Assembly (NCBI GenBank): GCA_008729055.1
Contig: SDUX01000003.1
Coordinates: 1,116,001-1,180,000, forward strand
Direction of reading: 5' to 3'
DNA: 64,000 bases
DNA from: Pyropia haitanensis
Taxonomy: Eukaryota; Rhodophyta; Bangiophyceae; Bangiales; Bangiaceae
Positions 29,981 through 41,547 of this stretch are shown here, in pieces. The number at the start of each line of letters is the position of its first letter. The stretch's first letter is position 1. The notes under the pieces are model-generated. The model was not told the DNA's origin, searched no databases, and worked only from the letters and a program-made list of their open reading frames with translations. The translations under genes and the position numbers were made by a program.

Positions 29981-31543
29981 TCCACTCCGCACACATGTGT
30001 GTACATGTTTGTGCAGCAGACGTAGTGTTTTTTTCTGTTGGTGTTTGTACGAGCTCTTACAGAGGAGCCTCGTCCTGTGTCGTGTTCTATTGTATCCCGC
30101 GGCCGCGTGACTGTCTTTTTCTCCCGTTGCCGTCGGGACTCTGTTCCGTGTTTTCCACCAGCGTGTGCGCAGGCCATCAGTGTATGCGAACACTGTCCAT
30201 GTACTGCATGCGCGTGAAGCAGTCTCGGGCGGGCCTCGCGCCGTAAATGGGATGTCGGCGGCGGCAGCTCGGGTGCTTTTGGTCTTGGCCACTGTTTGCG
30301 AGCGTGACGCGAAGCGGCCTGGGCAGAGCTGGTCCGAGCCATGGTGGGCGGGGGGGCGGGGAGGAGGGCCAACCTTCACCGGGTCGCGTCACTGTCACTG
30401 AACATTCCAACGCCAATGAGCAGGCTGCGGAAGACCAAAAGGATGCCCCCATCAGAGTGGTGCTAGGGGCGTGGCGGCGAGCGAGGGTCCTCTCCCCATG
30501 CGGCTTTGGTCCCAATGGACGTTGGTGAGGAAGGACGCGTCTCGAAAGCACCCTCCCTCCGGATGATAAAGACGTGTTGTAGCCGCCCCTATGAGTCTGC
30601 AGCATGACCCCGTCGCCCCTCTTCGCCTCTGCGCGTTCGTCGACCCGATCGGCGATAGGTGTTGAGTCTCAATGCTGTTAGGACACTCCGCGCGTTCGAT
30701 TGTTCCGATGGTGCGGAAAAGTGGGATCAACTTCAATTTTGGCATCGGCCGCCGCCGCCCAGTGGCGCGCCGCCGCGGGGCGCGGCGCCGGGCTGTTGCC
30801 GAGGGGATCCGCTCTCGAGGTTTGGGGCGGCGGCAAAGTTGACCCTCCCCCACCGCCCAGCGGCGGCGGTCCCCGCCTCGTGGTGGGCGGCGCCCGGGGG
30901 CCACCGCAGCACGGGTGGCGGGCGCCGCCGCCGCCGCCGTCGGCCGGGCCGACGAGGCCGTGTCGGCGACCGCCGTTTGCCAATCCCCCAAAACCAGTCG
31001 CTGCTGGCGCCTACCTTCCCCCGGCCCTGCACGCGCGCGCACGGCTTCGCCAGTTTGCCCGCGACGGGCCCCAGATGGGTGGCCTGCCGTTGCGTGGGCG
31101 CAGGCCCTCCCAGCACCCCCCCCCCGGGAAGACACGCAAATTCCAATCAGCGTGCCCGGTAGCCCGCGGACAATCTATCTGTTTCCGTACTCACGACGAG
31201 GGCGGACCTGCGCGTGAGACCGCTGCTGCCAGCAGCGGCAGGCACACAAACAGCAACGCAACGCAATATCGTTTGCAAACTTCAATGGGTGTTCACGGCA
31301 ACGCGCAACGCGCGTACGACATAAAAAAAGAGAAACGGAAGAAACGACGACAACCCACACGCAAAACAAGGCCCCTATGGAAGCACACAAGGGCAGGAAA
31401 GCGCGGCAAGACAGCAGGTAGACACCGGTAGGTAGGTACATATGCCGCCAGAGACAAAGCAAAACAGCCAGTCATGCAAGCACCCTCTCTCCCTTTCTCC
31501 TCCACCGCTCCCGCCAGCACAACCAGCCACGGATGTGGGCGTC
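29981..31543. other. spacer between convergent SEC31 and SGF29
   Basis: The first 150 bp are T/G-rich 3' flank of SEC31, and 31280-31440 is A-rich (3' flank of SGF29 on its strand). No protein or RNA gene recognised between them. Confidence 0.55.
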
Positions 31544-32788
31544 TCACCTTGTCCGGCGAGCGGCAAGGGAAGTGACGTAACGGGCGGCCACGCGCTTGAC
31601 CACCGACTCGCCATCCTCGTCGTCAAAGTGGAGCAGGTAGGAGCCTTGGCGAGGGGCTGGCCGCGCAGCGGGAGTCGTCGCCGTCACAGACACGGGCGAC
31701 GGAGGGGGACACGACACGATGGTGGCGGGGTAAAACGTGGTGGTGTCGGGGTACATGGCCAGCACCCGCGAGCCAGCCGTGTGGGGCACAGGCGGCTCGG
31801 CCGTCAGGATAGACAGCTGCTTGCGTGGCACCGCGTGGCGCTTGCCGTGCACGCGCCGACGGGCCGACGGGTGGGTGCTCTCTAGGTTGGCGTCCACACC
31901 CACCGACGCGGGGTGCTCCCCGGTCGCGTCCGCGTCTGCGGCCGCGTCCATGACGTAGTACTTCTTCACGTCGGGCGCGTACGACACGACCGTGCCGAGG
32001 ATCCACGTCCAGCCGCCGGGGCAGCCCAGGTCCCGTACCCGACAAGCCACCTCCGTCGACGGCTGCACCCGCCGCGACTCGTTGCTGCCCGGCACCCCGA
32101 CAGGGCTGCCCGTGCCGCTGCCCGCCTTCTTGGCCTTCTTTGGTGGCGGCGCCACGCCCCGCTGCTCCGGCCCAACAACCGACACGACGCCGGTGGGACT
32201 CGACGCCCGGGGCGGCGACGGCCGGCTGCGCTTCTTCACCGCCGCTGCCCGGGGCGGCAAGCTGCCGCCCTCTCCGCCCGCCCCAGAAGACAGGGACGAG
32301 GATGAGGGGGTGAGGCCGCCGCCGAGCAGCGGTGAGCCAGGCGCCACCGGCCCCTTGACGCCAACGGGGGACCGCGGGGGGGGAGGGACGGGAGGGGGCT
32401 TGCGGCCAGCCCCCACAACCGCCCGCGGGGGCGGGGGGGGCGGCAGCATGCCGGCCGCCCGCCGGGCAGGCGGCGGCGGGAGCGACAGCGCGCGGCGGCC
32501 GCTCGCGGCAGCCGACCCCGACGACCGCGGCGGCGGCGGCGGCGGCGGCGGCAGCGGCCGGCCGGCTGCGGCACCGACGGCGACCGCCGACGCCCCTGTC
32601 CGCGGCGGCGGCGGGGCCTTGGCGACCCGGCCAAACAAGGCCAGCAGCATCGACGCGGCCGCTGCCTCCGACGCCGAGTAGCGGCTGGTGTCATAGGGCA
32701 CCCGAGACCAGTCGGGGGAAGCACTCGTCGCGACGGGCGGTCGCGGCAGCGGCGGCCGCGGCCGCGTCGACTGGCGGGGCGTGCCCAT
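31544..32788 (-). CDS. SGF29: SAGA-associated factor 29 (tandem Tudor domain)
   Basis: Histone-H3K4me-reading subunit of SAGA-type acetyltransferase complexes, in the nucleus. 414 aa from ATG 32788 (MGTPRQSTRP). The N-terminal ~235 residues are Pro/Ser-rich with basic KKRSRPSPP and PPKKAKKAG patches that could be nuclear signals. The usual N-terminal coiled coil is not obvious. The C-terminal tandem Tudor occupies about 245-408: GWTWILGTVVSYAPDVKKYY with Asp-rich loop, then the signature GSRVLAMYPDTTTFYPATIV and YLLHFDDEDGESVV followed by RYVTSL, as in the SGF29 C-terminal domain. The two Tudor halves carry longer loops than in yeast or human. The TGA overlaps a donor-like AAG|GTGAGA, but downstream sequence is not protein-like, so I keep this stop. 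A purine-rich + strand upstream equals a pyrimidine-rich leader. Confidence 0.9.
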   Translation of the reverse strand: MGTPRQSTRPRPPLPRPPVATSASPDWSRVPYDTSRYSASEAAAASMLLALFGRVAKAPPPPRTGASAVAVGAAAGRPLPPPPPPPPRSSGSAAASGRRALSLPPPPARRAAGMLPPPPPPRAVVGAGRKPPPVPPPPRSPVGVKGPVAPGSPLLGGGLTPSSSSLSSGAGGEGGSLPPRAAAVKKRSRPSPPRASSPTGVVSVVGPEQRGVAPPPKKAKKAGSGTGSPVGVPGSNESRRVQPSTEVACRVRDLGCPGGWTWILGTVVSYAPDVKKYYVMDAAADADATGEHPASVGVDANLESTHPSARRRVHGKRHAVPRKQLSILTAEPPVPHTAGSRVLAMYPDTTTFYPATIVSCPPPSPVSVTATTPAARPAPRQGSYLLHFDDEDGESVVKRVAARYVTSLAARRTR

Positions 32789-33745
32789 CGTGGAGGAGCG
32801 TGGGGAGGGGAGGAGAAAGGCGATGGAGAGGACGGGACGAGGGAGAGGTGTGGGGGAGAGGGGGCGCGGTGGCTTCACACTGGCGCGGCGAGCGTGCCTG
32901 GCGGGGATTGGCGTGCGAAGGGGCCGTGACGGTGAGGGTAGCGGCACGCGGGCGTCGGGTGAGCGACGGACGGCGGCGGCGACGGCGGCGGCGGCGTGGC
33001 GGGCGGCGGCGGCGGCGGTGGCGGCGGCGGGCTGATATGGGCGCGGCAGGCCCCCCCCCCACGGGGCCCCAGGCGCGGGCGCGCGCTGCGGCCCCCCCTC
33101 CGCTGGGGGGCGGCCGCCCGCCGCTCGGCGCGCCCCCCCTGCCGGCGGCCGACCCAGCCAGCCCCCCCGCCCAGCGGGGCTGCCAGCTGGGGTGGGGGCG
33201 CCCCCCCCGCCCCACCCCCTCCCCCGGCCTGTGCCTGAGGACGGCCGCGCGTGGGGGCCGCCGCGCGGCCGGCGGCCGGCGGCGGCCGGCGGCGGCCGGC
33301 GCCCGCCGGCGGTGTGCCGGCGGTTGTCCCCTCAAGCCCAGCGGGGAGGGGGGGAGGCTGTGCAGGCGGTCCTGGAGGGGGGGGGGGGGGGGGGGGGGGG
33401 TGCGGGCTGGCCGCCACCGCCGCCGCCGCCGCCGCCACCGGCCGCAGCCGCCGCCGCCGCCACCGGCCGCAGCCGCCGCCGCCGTCGCCGGCCGCCACCG
33501 CCGGCGGGCGCGCGCGGGGTTTGGCTGCGGCGGGAGCCCCCCCCCGGCTCCCCCCTCCGCTGGGAGCGAGAGGGGGGGGCGCGCTGCGGCGCCGGGTGCG
33601 GCGGCTCCCGACCCCCCCCCCCCCCCCCCGGCGGCCGGTTCCACCTCCCCCGGCGGGACACCGCAGCGGGCGCGCAGCCGAGCTGCCACAAAGGCGGGGG
33701 CAGGGGGTGCGGGGGGGGGCGGCGGGGACAACCAGGCGGCCACAC

Positions 33746-33778
<33 letters not shown>

Positions 33779-35186
33779 GGCGGTGGAGGGACGGCGAGAG
33801 GGGGGCCGCCGCCGGCAACCCCACCTGCGTGAGGCCCCTGGCGCACCCGCCTGTTGGGCACCTCTGGGGCCCTTTGCGGCGGTGGGGGCGCGCCGCGCCA
33901 GCTGCCAGCCGCGCAGCGGCCGGCGCCCCCGTTCCGCCGCACCGGCCGGTGCTGCAGCACGGGTGGGGGGTACCCCCACGCTCATGCGAAGAAACGCACG
34001 CCCACACCACGTGTGGGCGGGGGGGGGGAGGGCGGGAGGGGAGGGGCCTTGGGGGGTGCGGAGGGGGGGGGAGGGCTGTCGAGCCCGCCACGCGGGGGGG
34101 AGGACGCTGGCTGCCGCCGCCACCACCTCTCCGCACCCTGGCAGGTGGGTGGGGGGGGGGGGGGGGGGGGGGACGTGCGGCCGCGGCCTCTGGGCCTGCC
34201 GCGCGGCCGGCGACGGCGGCTCGGGCCAGCCCCGCCCGTCCCCCGCAACGCCACGCTGCCGGCGCGGGGGTGGCCGCGGGGCAGCGGGGTGCCCGGGCCC
34301 CTCCCTGGAGCGTGCGTGGGGTCCGGTGTAGCGTGCCGCCGCCCGGCGCACGCCCCAAAGGAGTGGCAGGCGGGGTCCGCCTGCCACCGAGGCTGAACGC
34401 CCCCTTTTGGGCGGGGGAGCGCGGCAGGCGGAGGGGGGGGCGCCGGGCGGCCGTGTCCACCTGCGCGCCGGCCAGGCCGGCCCCTGTGCCGGCCGCGGCC
34501 GACGGTCGCCGGCGGCCGCCGGTGGCCCCCCACCCCCCACACAGAGACCCCGGCGCGGTCGCGTGGTGTGCGCGGTCGGCGGCGGTGGCCAGCCGTCTGG
34601 GCACTGGTTCTGCCGCCGAGGGGGCCGCCCACAGAGCCCGTGGGCGGGGGTGGCGGCGGAGGGGGAGGGAGCGGCGGCCGCGTGGGCGGGTGAGCGCGCA
34701 GCCGGGGGTGCGGCTCGGCGCGGCGCGCACACCCCGCGGGGACCGCCGCCCCCCCCCCCCCCCGCTCCCCCCTGCTCCTCCCACCTCCCACAAGCGCGCC
34801 AGCGGCCGCGCGTGGGCCACCCCCTTGGGGACGGCCGCCAGAGCGGGTCGTCGTGGCTCGTGCCGGGCGGGGAGGTCGGGGGGCGGTGGGGGGGGCGGTC
34901 GGCCGCCAGGCGCGGGTGGTGGTTGGCCGCGCCTCGTGGCCGGTCGAGTGGCCGCTGGGCCGGGTGGGGGAGGCGGGGCGGGGCGCGCGGCTGCAACCGA
35001 CGCGGAGGGGTGGGGGGGGGTAAACCCCCCCGCGCGGCCACGCCACACGCGGTTCGCGTGCTCGTGCGCGCGCGCGTGCGTCCGGGGGTGCACTGGCAGG
35101 GCAGGCCGGTGGAGAGGGGGGCTCGGGGGGGCGGGGCTGGCTCTCCGCGCCGCGTGCTGGGAGAGGGCACAGTCCGCCGCCCCCCC

Positions 35187-35188
<2 letters not shown>

Positions 35189-35243
<55 letters not shown>
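35189..35243 (+). repeat. (GCC)n array, about 18 copies
   Basis: Pure GCC/CCG trinucleotide run of about 55 bp followed by GTC-interrupted units. Confidence 0.9.
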
Positions 35244-35244
<1 letters not shown>

Positions 35245-36015
35245 CGCCGTCGCCGCCGCCGCCGTTGCCGGGGCTGCCGCGCCGCTGCAGCCGCGGCGTG
35301 CACCGAAGACTCCGCACCGCCCACGCCCGTCTGCGCGGCCACACGAACGCGGGCCTGCAGCTGGACGCCCCCCCCCTCGGTGGCGCGGGAGCGGTCTGGA
35401 GGTGGGGGGGGGGGGGGGGGGGGGGCGGTCCGCGGGGAGGCCTGGGGGCCAGAGGGGACGTGGCAGCCAGTGGAGGGGGCGGTTGCTCCCGCAGCCAGCC
35501 CAGCGGGACACAGCGGGGCCAACCCTGCGGGCGTGGCACGGCGGGGGGGCGCGAAGTGGGGCTGCGACGGCCGCTGTTGAGGGGTGGTGCGGGAGACAGC
35601 GGGTCGCCGACGGCGGGCGCTGCGGGGGGGGGCGTGTTGAGAGGTGGGGGGGAGGGGGGGGGGGTGGACGTGGAAGGAGAGAGGGAGGGGGGGGGCCGAG
35701 GCGGCCGCTGGCGTTTGTGGGCCGGGTAGACGGCTGGCCGTCACCCGAGGCGTCCCGGGCCGCAGCCGCCGTCGGCGCGCCGCGGTCGCCGACCACCCGC
35801 AGGCCGCCCCCCCTCCGCCCACGCCTGACGGGCGATTCGCATGCGTCGCGGCTCGGCAAGGCGTGGCCGCTGCCTGCCCGCCGCCGGCGGTCGAGGCGAG
35901 TGGACCCCCAGCGGCGGCCGCCGCCGGCCGCCGGGGCGGGAGCGCGCGCGCGCGCACGCGTGCGTGGGCGTGCGTGGCAGACGGTGGGGGGAAAACAAAA
36001 AAAAAACGGACGGCC

Positions 36016-36017
<2 letters not shown>

Positions 36018-36106
<89 letters not shown>

Positions 36107-36127
36107 CGCCGCCGTCGCCGCCGTCGC
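36018..36127 (+). repeat. (GCC)n array, 29 pure copies plus interrupted units
   Basis: 88 bp of uninterrupted GCC to 36105, then GTC-interrupted units to about 36127. It sits about 540 bp upstream of the PSMG3 start. Confidence 0.92.
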
Positions 36128-36664
36128 CTGTGCAGCGGGGAGGGGGGTTGGATTGATTGTGCAAGTGGCCCCCCGCTGACAGATGCGGGCCGCGCCGCCC
36201 ACGCGTCACCGGCAACGGCGGGTGGACAGCGGTCGCAAGCGGGAGGGTGGGGCGGTCCCGCAACGCCCGTCCCGCCCCGTCCAGACACCCCAGCGCGGGA
36301 TCGGTCAAGAAAAAAGGTTGGCCGAGAAGAATAGGGCGAGGACAGGCGTTTCTGATTGGGAAGAAACCCCTCTTCGGCGACTTCCTCGTCACCGGCTGAG
36401 CGGGAGCGGTCTGCGCATGAGGCTACTGCAGCCAACTCCCCTGTATAGTTGTAGGGCACCAGCATAGAATTTGTTTCGCTGTCAGTTTGCTTTCGAGCTG
36501 ATCAATTGGATTCAATGCTCTGGATCGGTCAGCCGCTGCGGCCGCCTCTCCGCGTCGCCTGTCCCGAACGTCCAAGTCCCCGTCGCCTTCCGTCCTCGTT
36601 GCCGTCTCGCACCCCGCACCCCCCCCCGCCCCCCCCCCTTTGCCTGTTTGTTCTCGCCCGAACT

Positions 36665-37144
36665 ATGGCCACACCCGCCGCTTTCCCCATTGACGTCACC
36701 GCCGCGGACGCGCGGCACCCCGCGCACGCGGCGCGGTCGGCGGTCGCGCCCGTCCGCGGCACCGCCACCGCCTTCCTCGTCCAGCCGTTTGCCGACGCGG
36801 TGGTGGTGGTGGTGACGCAGCGCGGCCGCCTCGGCACCGTCTGGTCCGCGTCGTCGGCGACGCCGTCGGGCCTCGGCCGCGACGGTGGCGGCGACGGCGC
36901 GTCGGCGCCGGTGGTGGACGTGGCCGCGCTGCTCGGCGCGCGCGACGAGGAGGGGGTGGCGGTGCTGGTGCGCGCGGTGGCGGGCCTCCTCGGCGGCCGC
37001 CCGCTGCTCATGACCGTTGCGCTGGGGGCGGCTGTGGGGGGTGACGCGGTCCGCGAGGTGGTCGCCGTCGTGCGGGGGCTCCTCCAGGATGGCGGGGGGG
37101 GGCGGCAAGGGGCCGCCGCCGCCGGCGGGGGCGTAGCCATGTGA
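36665..37144 (+). CDS. PSMG3: proteasome assembly chaperone 3
   Basis: PAC3/PSMG3 pairs with PAC4 to help build the alpha ring of the 20S proteasome in the cytosol. 159 aa, human about 122. The family pattern is visible in order: ATAFLVQPFADAVVVVVTQ followed by RGRLGTVWSAS (compare VCTAFxxHILVLVTQxGKMGTLV), a Gly-rich insert, VVDVAALLGARDEEGVAVLV, RPLLMTVALGA and a C-terminal helix AVREVVAVVRGLLQ. The first ~28 residues and a Gly-rich tail are extensions. ATG 36665 follows a C/T-rich leader. Single exon. Identification is by pattern in a fast-evolving family. Confidence 0.8.
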   Translation: MATPAAFPIDVTAADARHPAHAARSAVAPVRGTATAFLVQPFADAVVVVVTQRGRLGTVWSASSATPSGLGRDGGGDGASAPVVDVAALLGARDEEGVAVLVRAVAGLLGGRPLLMTVALGAAVGGDAVREVVAVVRGLLQDGGGGRQGAAAAGGGVAM

Positions 37145-38213
37145 TGCCCCGGCCGCCGTCGACATGGTTTCCGCAATGTGCCGTTGGGGGGAGCGGATGT
37201 CCGTGGCTTGGCCGCGCGCCAATTCGTCCTGCCTGCTTGGCCGCCACGGCGCGGCTAGTGGCGTCACCCCGCGGCTTTGCCCCGTTCTGACCTGGGTGTT
37301 GGGCGGGGCTCTGCCGCGAGGTGCGTCTCGGCACCCCGCGGTCGGCGGGTGGCTCCTCTGTCTGGGGAGCGCGTCCGTGGGGCGCGCCCCCCGGCGGCGC
37401 CACGGGCTGCCCGCCCACCCGGTACCGCTCCGTGCATGCGAGACGGGGGCGGAATGGGGCGGGCGGCTGGGCAGTCACCCCCGCGCGTCGCCGGCCTGCG
37501 CCCGACGAGTGGGGAGGCACCCCGGCGGGCAAGTTGTGTGCTGCCAGACGGCTGGGGAATCACGGGTCGGCGGCCCGGCGCGCGCGGCGGGGTGGGGGGG
37601 GGATGGGCGGGTAGCGCGGCGGGCGGCGGGTCGCGGCGCGGGGTTTGACCGCCGCCGTCCGTGGGCGCGTGGTTGCGGCGCGGCGCGGCGGGCGGGCGGC
37701 GGCGGCAGCGGCGGCGACGGCGGCAGCGGCGGTGCGCGCCGGCCGATGCCACTGGTCGGTCGGTGGGCGCCCGCAACTGCCGGCTCGTCCGCACGTTGGT
37801 GGCTGCTGCTGCCAGCGTGGGCGGTGCTTGGCTAGCCAGAGGGGGGTGGGCTGTGTGGCTGGGCGCCACCGCTGGCGTGCGCGTGCGAGGGCACCCCGTG
37901 GGCCTGTCTGTCTTCTCCTCGTTCGTCTTTTATTCTTTCCCCTCCCCCACCTGCCCTTCCGCCCCCTCCACTCATGTTGTGGCGCGTCGGTGTGGGTGCC
38001 GCGTGCAACCCCCTACACACCTCCCGCCTGTCAGGCGCTCCGCCGCCTCCCCCTCCCCCTCCTTCCCAAACCAAGTTCCCCCACGGCGCCGCGCGGGACA
38101 GGCGCCTGCCGCCACGTGCTGGGCGCTCCCCGTCGCACACCCGCTCCCCCGCTGCCCCACTCCCCCACTCTCCCGCCCCCCGCCCCCCCCCCCCCCCCCC
38201 CCCCCCCTCCACC
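37145..38213. other. spacer between convergent PSMG3 and GT92-1
   Basis: About 1.1 kb with no recognisable gene. T-rich around 37900-37950; C run at 38184-38206 just beyond the GT92 stop codon. Confidence 0.5.
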
Positions 38214-39734
38214 CTAGGTGATCACCACCATGGGCGGCGGCTCCGGCCACTTATCCACCCGCCGCTTGTAGTCCCGGAACGTCGTGTCACGGTAGACGCC
38301 GCCAAAGGCGGGCCAAAACGGCGGCGGCGCGTCGACGGTATAGTTGAAGCGCTCAAAGCCAATGTTGGGGATCATGCCGTTGAGGTCGCCGCTGTACTTG
38401 GCAATGTACTCGGCCCAGCTCTTGGTGCTGTAGTGCACGATGTGGCCCCGCGGGTCCCACACCTTGAACCAGTCCCACTCGGGCATCCGCTGCATCTCGT
38501 CCCACTGCGCGATAAACGCCCAGTTGAAGCCGAGCGGCTTGACGCGCAGGTCGAAAAAGTGCACCCGCGAGTAGGGGATCGCGTCCTTGAGCAGCACCGC
38601 CGACTTGTAGTTGAGCCACAGGCCCTTGCCCTTGCGCCGCTTGGTGTACGTCTCGGCCAGGGGCGCGGCGCTCTTGTGGATGACCCCCGACGAGCCAATC
38701 TCCAGCCGGTACAGCGACACCTGCTGCTTGCCCGCCGCCTCGCGCTGCGCGAGCAGCACCCGCAGGGGCGTCGGCTTCTTGCCGGTGCGGCCCTTGACGT
38801 ACACAAACTCGTCCACGTCCGAAAAGAGCATCCAGTGGCAGCGGGCGCGGCCGAGCGTCGCGATGTGCGAGTTGGCCTGCTGCTGTGACTTGCGCCACGG
38901 CCAGACGAGGACGTCCGTGTCGTCGCGGGGCGGGTCCATATCCGCCTCGAGCGTCCCGTTGGCGCTATTGTCGTACAGGTAAAAGTGGTCGACGCCGATG
39001 CGGCGGTGGTAGGCGAGCCAGTCGGCCAGGTACTCGGTGTTTTTCACCTGCGTCGACGCGCACGCATAGTACTTGGGCGACCCGGCCGACGGCACGTCCA
39101 CCACCCCATTGTGGACAACCTTGGACTCGACGGCCGACACGCCCCCGTCGGCCGTCTCGTTGGCGTACAGGAGCGTCAGGGGCTCCCCCCGCACGAGCGG
39201 CCGGTGGGCCTTGCAGTGAAACACATTGTTCCACCGCGCGGCCATGGCCATCGACTCGTTCCCCGCGCGGCACGCCTTGACGTCCAAGTCCGGCGCGGTC
39301 GAGCCGGAAAAGAGCACCAGCGTGCCCTGCGCGTAGAGGTAAAAGTCCGTCGCGTTTTCCACGTACGCCTCAAACACGAGGGGCGACTCAAAGTCGGGCA
39401 TCGGGTAGCCCACATCCCCGAGCACCCACCCCGCCGCCACGGGCGCGGGCACCCGCGGCGCACCCGCCGCGTCCACCGGCGGCGGCCGCGACAGCGCGTC
39501 GACGCCCGTGCGCAGCGCCGCCGACGACGATGGCAGCAGCGACGACGGCGCGCGGAGGCCGAGGCCGCCACCAAAGCGGCCGCCGCCGCCGCCCGTCGAC
39601 GACGACGATGGCAGCAGCACCGACGCAAAGAGGAGGAAGAGCGCCGCGCCGAGGAGCACCGCCAGCAGGTGCGTCACGCACAGCGTCGACGCGGCGCGGG
39701 TCTTGAGCACCCCAAACGACCGCTTGGGCGCCAT
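38214..39734 (-). CDS. GT92 family glycosyltransferase 1 (type II membrane protein)
   Basis: Probable Golgi glycosyltransferase of family GT92 (DUF23), which in animals and plants adds galactose to glycans or pectic galactan. 506 aa, single exon, ATG 39734 (MAPKRSFGVLKTRAAS). Short cytosolic tail, one TM at about 20-45 (HLLAVLLGAALFLLFASVLL), Ser/Gly-rich stem, catalytic domain from about 110. Motifs: YYACASTQVKNTEYLADWL, YHRRIGVDHFYLYDNS, DTDVLVWPWRKSQ, WMLFSDVDEFVY (DxD metal/nucleotide-sugar site) and YRDTTFRDYKRRVDKWPE near the end. Sequons (NAT, NES, NET, NGT, NYT) fit a luminal domain. Its paralogue on the other strand begins at 50810. The acceptor is unknown; red-algal wall galactans are a guess. 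Confidence 0.92.
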   Translation of the reverse strand: MAPKRSFGVLKTRAASTLCVTHLLAVLLGAALFLLFASVLLPSSSSTGGGGGRFGGGLGLRAPSSLLPSSSAALRTGVDALSRPPPVDAAGAPRVPAPVAAGWVLGDVGYPMPDFESPLVFEAYVENATDFYLYAQGTLVLFSGSTAPDLDVKACRAGNESMAMAARWNNVFHCKAHRPLVRGEPLTLLYANETADGGVSAVESKVVHNGVVDVPSAGSPKYYACASTQVKNTEYLADWLAYHRRIGVDHFYLYDNSANGTLEADMDPPRDDTDVLVWPWRKSQQQANSHIATLGRARCHWMLFSDVDEFVYVKGRTGKKPTPLRVLLAQREAAGKQQVSLYRLEIGSSGVIHKSAAPLAETYTKRRKGKGLWLNYKSAVLLKDAIPYSRVHFFDLRVKPLGFNWAFIAQWDEMQRMPEWDWFKVWDPRGHIVHYSTKSWAEYIAKYSGDLNGMIPNIGFERFNYTVDAPPPFWPAFGGVYRDTTFRDYKRRVDKWPEPPPMVVIT

Positions 39735-41490
39735 CCTCCCGCCGCCGCCGCCGTCGCCGCCACCGCCAAAGCCGCCGCCGCTGACGATCGAGACAGGGGG
39801 ACGGGGGGAGGACGTGGGGGAGGTGGCCGCGGGCGGCAAAGGAGGGGGCCGACCCGCCCAGCGGGTGTCACCCGCCCCACGGCCTGCCACCGTGGAGGGA
39901 GCGGCGGGAGGGCGTGGAGAGCGGGGTGTGTGTGTGAAAGGACTGGGGGCGTAAGGGGAGGGGGTAGGGGGGGGGGGGAGGCGGGGATGCCGGGCTGCCG
40001 AGGTGCGGGGCTGCCACCAGCCGCCCCGCGTCGCGACGACAGGAGGCGCGGGCGGCGGCGGCGGGCGGCGGAGCGGCAGCGACGGACCAGTGGCGGCGGC
40101 GGTGACGGGCACCCGCCGGGAGCCGCCGCGGGCGGGTTTTTGGGAGCAGCCGCAGCGGCCGTCGGCCCGGCCGGCACGACCACCACCGCCGCCGCCGCGG
40201 CCGCCGCGGCCGCCGCGGCCGCCGCGGCCGTCTGCGTCTACCACCCCGCCCGCCGCGACGGGCGTGCCGCCGCTGGCGGTGGCGGCCGCGGCGGCGGCGG
40301 CGGCGGCGGCGGCGGTCCCACCACGGGCGGGCCGCGTGGGGGGGGGGGGGGGGTGTGCCACGGGGCGGTCCCGCGGCGGGGGGGGGGGTGGCCCTCACGG
40401 GCGGCCGCCACTCGCAGCGTGCGGCGGCCGCCTCGCGGGAGGCACACCAGTACACAACCACGATGCCGGGGCGGGTGGGGGTAGGATGGGTTGGTGCCGA
40501 TGGGGGGGGGGGGGGGGCGTGGTGGGGCTCTCCCCGCCGGGCTGGCCGCCCCGCACCGGGCGGTTGCCATCCGATACGGTCGCGCCACCGGCGGCGGCGG
40601 CGGGCGGGGCGGGCGGGTGTTGCCGCCCGGCAACGCCCACCCCGCCGGCGGCGCACCCCCCCCCCCTCCCCCGCCCGTCGTTGCACGCCCACCCCGCGAC
40701 GCGGTCGGCCCGGCTGGCGTGGCACGCCGAGCGGCCGCCGCGGCGGCGCGCCCGCCGCCGCCGTCTGCCGCCACCCGCCGCCGCGGCGGTGGGGGCGGCG
40801 GGTCCCACTGGGGTGGGGCGACGGCGTGCCCCACCGCCACCACCACCACCACCACCACCACCACCGCCGCCGCCGCCGTCGCTGCCGTCGACCCGCCGCC
40901 GCCGGGTGGGGGGGGGGACGACCGCCCACGCTGCCGGCCGCGGTGCGCACAGCGGCGGGCGCACGGCGAGGGGGCGAGCGGCGCTCCCCCCCCCCCCCCC
41001 TCCCCCCCGCTCCGGTGGCGTCGTGCTCGCCTCGACCGCTCCGTGGCACCGCCACCACAGCAACAGCAGCAGGCGGGGGAGCGCGCGTGGGTGGGTGGGG
41101 GGGGGGGGGGGGGGGGGTGGGGGGGGGGGAACGACGAGCGGAACGGCGCGGCCGGCCCGCCGGCACGGGAGGGGATGGGTCACGGCGGCGGCACGCAGGC
41201 GGTCACCCCCCCCCCCCGCCCCCCCGCCGTGAGGGTGGCGGCCACCCAGCGCCGGCCGGCGGGCGGCCACCCCCCGCCGCGGGCGCCCCACCCACCCACG
41301 GGTACGCCCCGGGCGGCTGCCGGCCGCCGGCGGCGCGCGCGGCGCGGCGCGGCGCGGCGCGGCGGCGGTGGCACGCACCCGCGCTCAGAGGTAGGCGGGG
41401 AGGGTGCGTGGGTGGGGGGGGGGGGGGGGCGGCACCGCCCAGAGACGGCGTGGGGGGGGGGGGGGGGATGCTTGCGAACAACGGCCGCTG

Positions 41491-41547
<57 letters not shown>

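Larger units (their letters stand above)
32789..36664. other. 3.9-kb low-complexity spacer with CCG expansions
   Basis: Between divergent SGF29 (-) and PSMG3 (+). Almost entirely C/G homopolymers, CCG/CGG runs and GC-rich filler. Very long overlapping ORFs on both strands have no domain content. The last ~300 bp become AT-richer and then C/T-rich before PSMG3. No gene recognised. Confidence 0.55.

Noticed and set aside
31372..31543. Possible extra SGF29 exon after a donor-like AAG|GTGAGA and an acceptor-like CCATAG
   Set aside because: The downstream translation is Cys/Val/Leu-rich and unlike any SGF29 end; the domain already ends at RYVTSL.
32691..36392. Very long minus-strand ORF (over 1200 codons) and matching + strand ORFs in the spacer before PSMG3
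   Set aside because: Composition-driven: stop codons are rare in such GC-rich sequence, the translation is Pro/Arg/Gly filler with no domain, and all six frames are similarly open.
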